A stretch of 13,479 nucleotides of DNA from assembly GCA_003024985.2 (NCBI GenBank), contig PXIH01S0000691.1. One strand, 5' to 3'. Within the stretch, counting starts at the first letter, position 1. Each line of letters starts with the position of its first letter. The notes under the pieces are model-generated. The model saw only the letters and a program-made list of their open reading frames with translations. It did not search any database and was not told the DNA's origin. A program made the position numbers and the translations under genes. Origin of the DNA: Euperipatoides rowelli. Its lineage: Eukaryota > Onychophora > Udeonychophora > Euonychophora > Peripatopsidae. Shown here piece by piece: positions 9,204 through 13,479 of this stretch.

Positions 9204-9739
9204 ATAGGTATTTATAAAATTTATTGTAGTATCGTCTTTTTTCCGTGTAGGCTTGTTTCTTTTTTGTGTTCACGATTTTGTTTCGCTGACCTATTTTCTT
9301 GATGCCACCCTTATTATTTTTGACAAAGTCAGTGTCATCCTTTCCTTCAATTAGAATATTTTGCAGTATCTCTGAGTTTGAGGTTCTGCAAGATTCCACG
9401 AGGTTATCTTCACATAGGATTTTCCATAGATTTTACGAGATAAACTCAGGCATACGAATCTGCGAGTTAGGGTTTGCTTCACTTTTACAAGTAATGTTAG
9501 TTTTTTCAAGGCCTCATTTTTGGTAGGTGTGAATTGCGCTTTGTTACTTAATTTTATTAGCTAACTTCCACTGTAAATCAAGTTTATTACTAATAGTAGT
9601 ATCGTATTGCTCATCCTTAGACAATTTAACATTAGCCCCGCTTTGCCATCAAAATTTTGCGCCCCAACACTTGTGGAACCTAAGAGTGTAGGGCGTTGGA
9701 GTTTAACGGTACTACCATGCGGGACTATCTGTACTTGGG

Positions 9740-10206
9740 GGCCCGTCCTTGGGTTTCTTTCGACAGTAACGTTCAATGTGGCCTGGAATTTTACAAAAGT
9801 TAGACTTTTTTGTCAGTTAGTTTTTCTTTTTCTATTATCTCTCTGCTTAATTTAGATAGCTCTGCCATCTCTAATTTCAGGTCTGCTAATTGCTTAGTGA
9901 ACATTACTTCGTTACTAGGGTCTACGCTTACGTTACTCACTAATTTAGTCCTTTCCTCGTGAATTTTTAATTTACTAACTTCAATATATAAACAGTAGAT
10001 TCTTTTAGGCTCATGGCTCACTTCCTTATTAACTCTACCACTAGGTGAGGCAGTAAACCTTCCCTGTATTGCTCTAAAATCTTCTGGTTATATTCTGCTA
10101 AAGAATTACTAGGTGGAGGCCTCAACGGTTCTGCTAAAGCGAATAGCCTCAACCTGTAGGCTACAGCACTTTCTTCTACGTTCTGCCTACAACAGGGTTC
10201 ATACAA
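9740..10206 (-). pseudogene. Gag C-terminal half with zinc knuckle, broken
   Basis: Gag packages the element RNA. The first part (10018-10206) reads RQNVEESAVAYRLRLFALAE and EQYREGLLPHLVVELIRK, typical of a Gypsy-type capsid. The next frame (9800-10021) is a Lys/Glu-rich, probably coiled-coil segment. A third frame holds the nucleocapsid knuckle (9763-9804), which reads SNFCKIPGHIERYC. The pattern is CX2CX4HX4C, except that the first Cys codon has become Ser (TCT, 9802-9804 on the - strand). A basic, Pro-rich tail follows. The three frames show at least two frameshifts. Confidence 0.8.
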
Positions 10207-10390
10207 AACTGAATAAAACTTTTTCCAGGATTTTACCAGGATATTTCCAGATTGTTTCGCAAAAATCCAAGGGCAGCCAAATTGTTTTAATAAATGAATA
10301 GGCCTATACTACTAGTATACAAATCCAAAAAAAAAAAAATTTAATGCAGGCTCCCAACATCCCTACACCTGCTCATTTCCACACCAATTT

Positions 10391-10928
10391 TCGACCTGAG
10401 GATAATTATAACGTGTCTATCTGCCAATTTGTAAAATCTGATTGTTTTCCCATGTGTTTTTTTCTTGTCAAATCCAAATTGCCATTGGTTTTCCAGTTAG
10501 TCTATTCTGGTTGTCTATAAAGGTACAACTAAATTTTTGGAAGAAAAATGGCAAGTGAATTTTTTTTTTGTTTGTTTTTGCTACAGTGGTAAAGGTACTA
10601 TACAGGACAAGCAATCAGAAATGTTGAAAAACATCACAAAATTTGTCAGTTAGTAACCCTTATAATCCTAAATGGTACAAATATGTTTAAAATACAAAAA
10701 TGAAATGTGAATAATAAGCAAAAAATCTACATTTTATTTCAATTTCTGTAAAAGATTCAAACCTTTTTTGGGTTCCAAAATATTGTATGTATAATTTAAT
10801 AAAGATAGTCATATTGTATATGGATTTTATAAATAATAATTTTGCTCTGTAATGGTTATGGCAGTAGATCCATTATAATCCTGAGGTCTTCAATGTATTA
10901 ATTTTTTTTATTATTATTTATTTAAATA
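10391..10928 (+). repeat. 538-bp direct repeat, copy 1
   Basis: It begins TCGACCTGAGGATAATTATA and matches 12942-13479 base for base by eye, at a constant offset of 2551. It is AT-rich, has a 10-T run near 10560, and has no long open frame. It lies directly downstream of the exon-like piece at 10974-11140 when read on the - strand, so it may be that unit's 3' UTR or flank. The match may extend further right, but the window ends. Confidence 0.95.
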
Positions 10929-10973
10929 ATATCAACTCATGTTATTTATTTACAAGTTCACAATTAACATAAC

Positions 10974-11140
10974 TTAAGTTACAGTTTTAGATAATTTAAT
11001 AATTTCTTCATCCAGCTTAGCTACTTCTTTTTGAGATTCTAATGATTTTTTCCTGTAGGCATTTGACTTTACAAGGAGAGTGATGTCACTTTTCTTTTCG
11101 GCACTAAGTGCCATGGTATCAGCTTCTTTCTTCATCATCT
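10974..11140 (-). CDS. Exon-like coding piece, possible terminal exon
   Basis: On the - strand a clean open frame of 54 codons from the first ATG reads MMKKEADTMALSAEKKSDIT, then a Lys/Glu-rich helical tail containing KKSLESQKEVAKLDEE, and ends at a TAA (10974-10976). The frame is open back to about 11170. A 12-base T run followed by …CAATGTAG makes a plausible splice acceptor just before 11140. An AATAAA word follows the stop near 10950. Unlike all neighbouring coding remains it has no stop or frameshift. The peptide would form a coiled coil. The family is not recognised: it could be the last exon of a host gene, a transposon-encoded DNA-binding protein or a chance frame. Confidence 0.4.
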
Positions 11141-11519
11141 CTACATTGAGTGAACTTACTTTAAAAAAAAAAAAGGAAACACAAGCAAGCTAAGTCAATA
11201 ATATTCAGACAGAGGGACCACCCAACCACCCACAGTGCTGAAGCAAAATAATATTTTCAGGGGGCAGGGGAGAGGAGGTTTATTTCTCGAAAGTAAGACA
11301 TTTGTACAATGTAACAGTTAAGCCTAAACCAAAGCAAATTTAATTCCCATTACAGACAAATAATTTCCAGGATAAATCATGGAATCAGTGAAATTCCATT
11401 ACAATTCCAGTACTGGAAACATATTTCAAAATTCAAGGGTTTCCAGGCCACGTGTGAGCCCTTCTACATGCAAGAAATAGCTTTCCGGTTTGTTAACGAT
11501 CAGGTTGGAAGGAGAATAG

Positions 11520-12277
11520 GTTAACTAGGTCCTGTAGTCTTTCCTACCCCTTGGCTCCCTAGCCCTGACAAATACATCGCTTTAGCCTTCCTTACTATAC
11601 GTTTCTCTAAGATGACCTGGCTTTGGCCTCGGGCCACTTATATTGAGCCATTAGTGCATGGAATTCAGACATGAACCGTTCAATACCAAAGACATTACCA
11701 CCTAATTGGAAGGTGGCGAGCTCCGATGCCAAATCGTGTCCACCCAGAGTGAACCACTGGTCAGACATTTGGAAAATGACATTTATAGGGGGCGCGCTTG
11801 TATCAGTAGCTTCCCATCTTTTGCAACTGGTACAACACGGAGAATTCTCTACCTTTACTGTTTCGCAGGCATAAAACTGTCTTTGTCAACTGAAATTTCA
11901 CCTGGTTTGTGAGTATTACTTTCCCTATTACTTCAGTTTCATCACTGTCAGTAAATAATTGTTTTGTAACAGTGTTGGGTGTACTTGCTACAGTATATGC
12001 CCTAGCGTTGACTCCCCTGCTCGCTCACGCATTTCAGTTAATTCGGACCTTAAAGCATTAAGTCTTTCAAACAATTTATGGCCATATCATACCCTACTAA
12101 CTCTTCCCTTAACAATATTATATTATCCTTTTTTCTCAGCTCTTTAAGAGTAGCTTCAACTGCTAAATTTTTCTTTATTTCTCCGATTCCATCCAGGGTC
12201 TTGGGTGCCTCCATTACATCGGAATCAGCGTCTTCAGATTTGAACTGGACTACTTGGTTGTCACTTTTGGTTGACAT
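11520..12277 (-). pseudogene. Gag N-terminal half, broken
   Basis: A start at 12277 opens a 75-codon frame beginning MSTKSDNQVVQFKSEDADSD, acidic and Lys-rich with a likely helical stretch (EATLKELRKKDNIILLREEL). The frame then shifts. Pieces can be followed through STPNTVTKQLFTDSDETEV, NVIFQMSDQWFTLGGHDL and IERFMSEFHALMAQYKWPEA to EKRIVRKAKAMYLSGLG near 11560. The change of frame at each step shows indels rather than introns. The start is chosen because the primer-like site lies about 195 bp upstream. The assignment to gag rests on position ahead of the knuckle-bearing gag half and on general character, not on a strong motif. Confidence 0.6.
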
Positions 12278-12471
12278 AATATAAGCTTACACAATTAATA
12301 AAGTAATTTGTTTGAAACGTTTTACACTGTATATAAATATCAACATTGGATTTGTTCGTGCATGTCTAACTACCCATATTGAAATATCTAGACCATTTGC
12401 TGTGGACCTACACTAATAAAAAATAAACATGGCGTAAAAATATTGATGTAACAAAAAGATTTATTAGAGTT

Positions 12472-12486
12472 TCCTTGCGGACGCCA
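12472..12486 (-). other. Candidate primer-binding site
   Basis: On the - strand TGGCGTCCGC starts at 12486. TGG is required to pair with the CCA end of a tRNA, and TGGCG-type sites are common in Gypsy elements. It lies between the candidate LTR and the gag start. The tRNA is not identified. Confidence 0.35.
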
Positions 12487-12629
12487 CTTCAAGATACTAC
12501 ATGAAGAAAGATTTGTAACTAATCTTAAGTAATAAAGTTTGAAAATTATAATCCCAAATTGAATTAATATTAGAAGATTGCAAGATTTAGTTAAAAAATC
12601 TAGTCGCGTAAACCATTTTTTCCCCTATA

Positions 12630-12658
12630 TGTCAGATACCATAGTTTGGTATCTGACA
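12630..12658. repeat. Perfect hairpin, 12-bp arms, 5-base loop
   Basis: TGTCAGATACCA (12630-12641) and its exact inverse (12647-12658) surround a TAGTT loop. The outer ends are TG and CA, and the - strand reading starts with TGTCAG about 170 bp ahead of the primer-like site. It may be the outer edge of the LTR of the - strand Gypsy element. It could also be a short palindrome of no function or a terminator-like fold. Confidence 0.6.
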
Positions 12659-12941
12659 CATTTATTATATGCAGTAGATGCTAACCTCCAGGACGAACTG
12701 GGGAAAAAAGGCCTAGGTGGCTAGGGTAGCCCTGAGGGCACCCTTGATGGGATTTGTAAGGAATGCACCCAAAATGAATATACATCCACCGGGGAGGGGG
12801 AGGCAGGACACTTCTGCCACCCCCCCCCGAATTGAATAAAAAATATTTGAAGTAAAAAAATGTAAGAATACAGAAAAAACGTGCAATCTGCCAAACATAC
12901 ATAGGACAAGGGTAGTCCAAATAGGGTGGGGGGGGAGGGAG
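12659..12941. other. Unassigned spacer with G and C runs
   Basis: Between the hairpin and the second 538-bp copy lies a stretch with a 9-C run (12820-12828), an 8-G run (12928-12935) and GGGGAGGGGGAGG. Three overlapping - strand frames cross it but translate only to low-complexity peptides that share no motif. I see no gene in it. Confidence 0.5.
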
Positions 12942-13479
12942 TCGACCTGAGGATAATTATAACGTGTCTATCTGCCAATTTGTAAAATCTGATTGTTTTC
13001 CCATGTGTTTTTTTCTTGTCAAATCCAAATTGCCATTGGTTTTCCAGTTAGTCTATTCTGGTTGTCTATAAAGGTACAACTAAATTTTTGGAAGAAAAAT
13101 GGCAAGTGAATTTTTTTTTTGTTTGTTTTTGCTACAGTGGTAAAGGTACTATACAGGACAAGCAATCAGAAATGTTGAAAAACATCACAAAATTTGTCAG
13201 TTAGTAACCCTTATAATCCTAAATGGTACAAATATGTTTAAAATACAAAAATGAAATGTGAATAATAAGCAAAAAATCTACATTTTATTTCAATTTCTGT
13301 AAAAGATTCAAACCTTTTTTGGGTTCCAAAATATTGTATGTATAATTTAATAAAGATAGTCATATTGTATATGGATTTTATAAATAATAATTTTGCTCTG
13401 TAATGGTTATGGCAGTAGATCCATTATAATCCTGAGGTCTTCAATGTATTAATTTTTTTTATTATTATTTATTTAAATA
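12942..13479 (+). repeat. 538-bp direct repeat, copy 2 (cut by window end)
   Basis: Same sequence as 10391-10928 with no difference seen. The left flanks differ (CCAATTT before copy 1, GGGAGGGAG before copy 2), so TCGACC marks a true left junction. If the repeat continues, the exon-like piece should reappear about 46 bp beyond the window end. Confidence 0.95.

Larger units (their letters stand above)
10207..11470. mobile_element. Foreign cassette inside gag
   Basis: Gag-like translation stops near 11470-11520 and resumes at about 10206 on the same strand. The DNA between them has no gag character. It contains a 13-A run (10327-10339), the 538-bp block that recurs at 12942, an exon-like coding piece (10974-11140) and TTCCAGGAT-type words near both edges (10229-10255 and 11368-11460). 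No target-site duplication could be located, since the edges are only roughly placed. It may be a transposon copy, a captured gene fragment or a segmental insertion. Confidence 0.5.
8579..12658 (-). mobile_element. 5' half of a Gypsy-like LTR retrotransposon, gag interrupted
   Basis: Read on the - strand, the parts come in standard order: a possible LTR edge and primer site (12658-12472), gag start (12277), N-terminal gag (to about 11520), C-terminal gag with zinc knuckle (10206-9740), aspartic protease (9203-8890) and an ESKFKDETPIYRQ stretch (8579-8617) that matches the residues leading into RT. It stops there; the rest of pol and the 3' LTR are missing. About 1.3 kb of unrelated DNA lies within gag (about 10207-11470). 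It appears to be a different family from the + strand Gypsy at 6430-7715. That both gag pieces belong to one element is an inference from order, strand and combined length (about 400 codons). Confidence 0.7.

Noticed and set aside
9607-9855. 82-codon + strand frame
   Set aside because: It is antisense to the gag zinc knuckle and tail.
11671-12284. Several + strand frames of 60-70 codons
   Set aside because: They are antisense to the N-terminal gag half, which shows a better sense reading on the - strand.
203-12830. Possible kinship of the C-rich stretch at 236-390 with the G/C-run spacer at 12741-12830
   Set aside because: Only short words (AATGCACCC, C runs) are shared, with no alignable block.
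12681-12978. Three overlapping - strand frames near the right end
   Set aside because: They overlap in different frames across G/C runs and share no recognisable motif.
1-13479. CRISPR arrays, tRNA or rRNA genes, bacterial operons
   Set aside because: No regularly spaced repeats, no cloverleaf or rRNA signature noticed by eye, and no prokaryotic gene layout; a tRNA scan would be needed to exclude tRNA fragments fully.

Overview
This window looks like AT-rich, non-coding chromosomal DNA from an animal, most likely a marine or aquatic invertebrate. It has no bacterial gene layout: no dense long ORFs, ribosome sites or operons. It is packed with broken copies of several retrotransposon classes, degenerate CCCTAA-type tracts and MITE-like inverted repeats. 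The exact group cannot be fixed from the sequence. The LINE endonuclease style and TAGGCCTA-type words would suit a crustacean or another marine invertebrate, but that is a weak guess.

Layout. (1) 1-110 is the 3' tail of a LINE; 430-2905 is a longer decayed copy of the same family on the + strand, with endonuclease, the start of the reverse transcriptase and the C-terminal region, but the RT core is missing. (2) 2907-3434 holds two MITE-like inverted-repeat units with irregular CCCTAAC tracts. (3) 3440-5430 is a second copy of the LINE family, interrupted by a 275-bp insertion with a 12-bp direct repeat at its ends. (4) 5445-6190 on the - strand is the RT thumb/C-terminal part of a different, CR1/jockey-like LINE. 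(5) 6430-7715 on the + strand is the 3' end of a Ty3/Gypsy element: integrase, pol tail, polypurine tract and one LTR. (6) 7716-8578 holds nothing I can name. (7) 8579-12658 on the - strand is the 5' half of a second Gypsy-like element: possible LTR edge and primer-binding site, gag with a zinc knuckle, aspartic protease and the first residues of RT. Its gag is split by about 1.3 kb of foreign DNA (about 10207-11470). (8) That foreign DNA contains an exon-like coding piece (10974-11140, - strand) and a 538-bp block (10391-10928) that recurs, with no difference I can see, at 12942-13479, running off the window.

How the parts relate. All retroelement genes here are dead: they carry stops, frameshifts, lost catalytic residues or deletions. 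The nesting gives a relative history. The LINE and Gypsy copies are old; the cassette entered the gag later; and the identical 538-bp repeat is the youngest event, whether a recent duplication or transposition or an assembly artefact. No complete host gene is visible.
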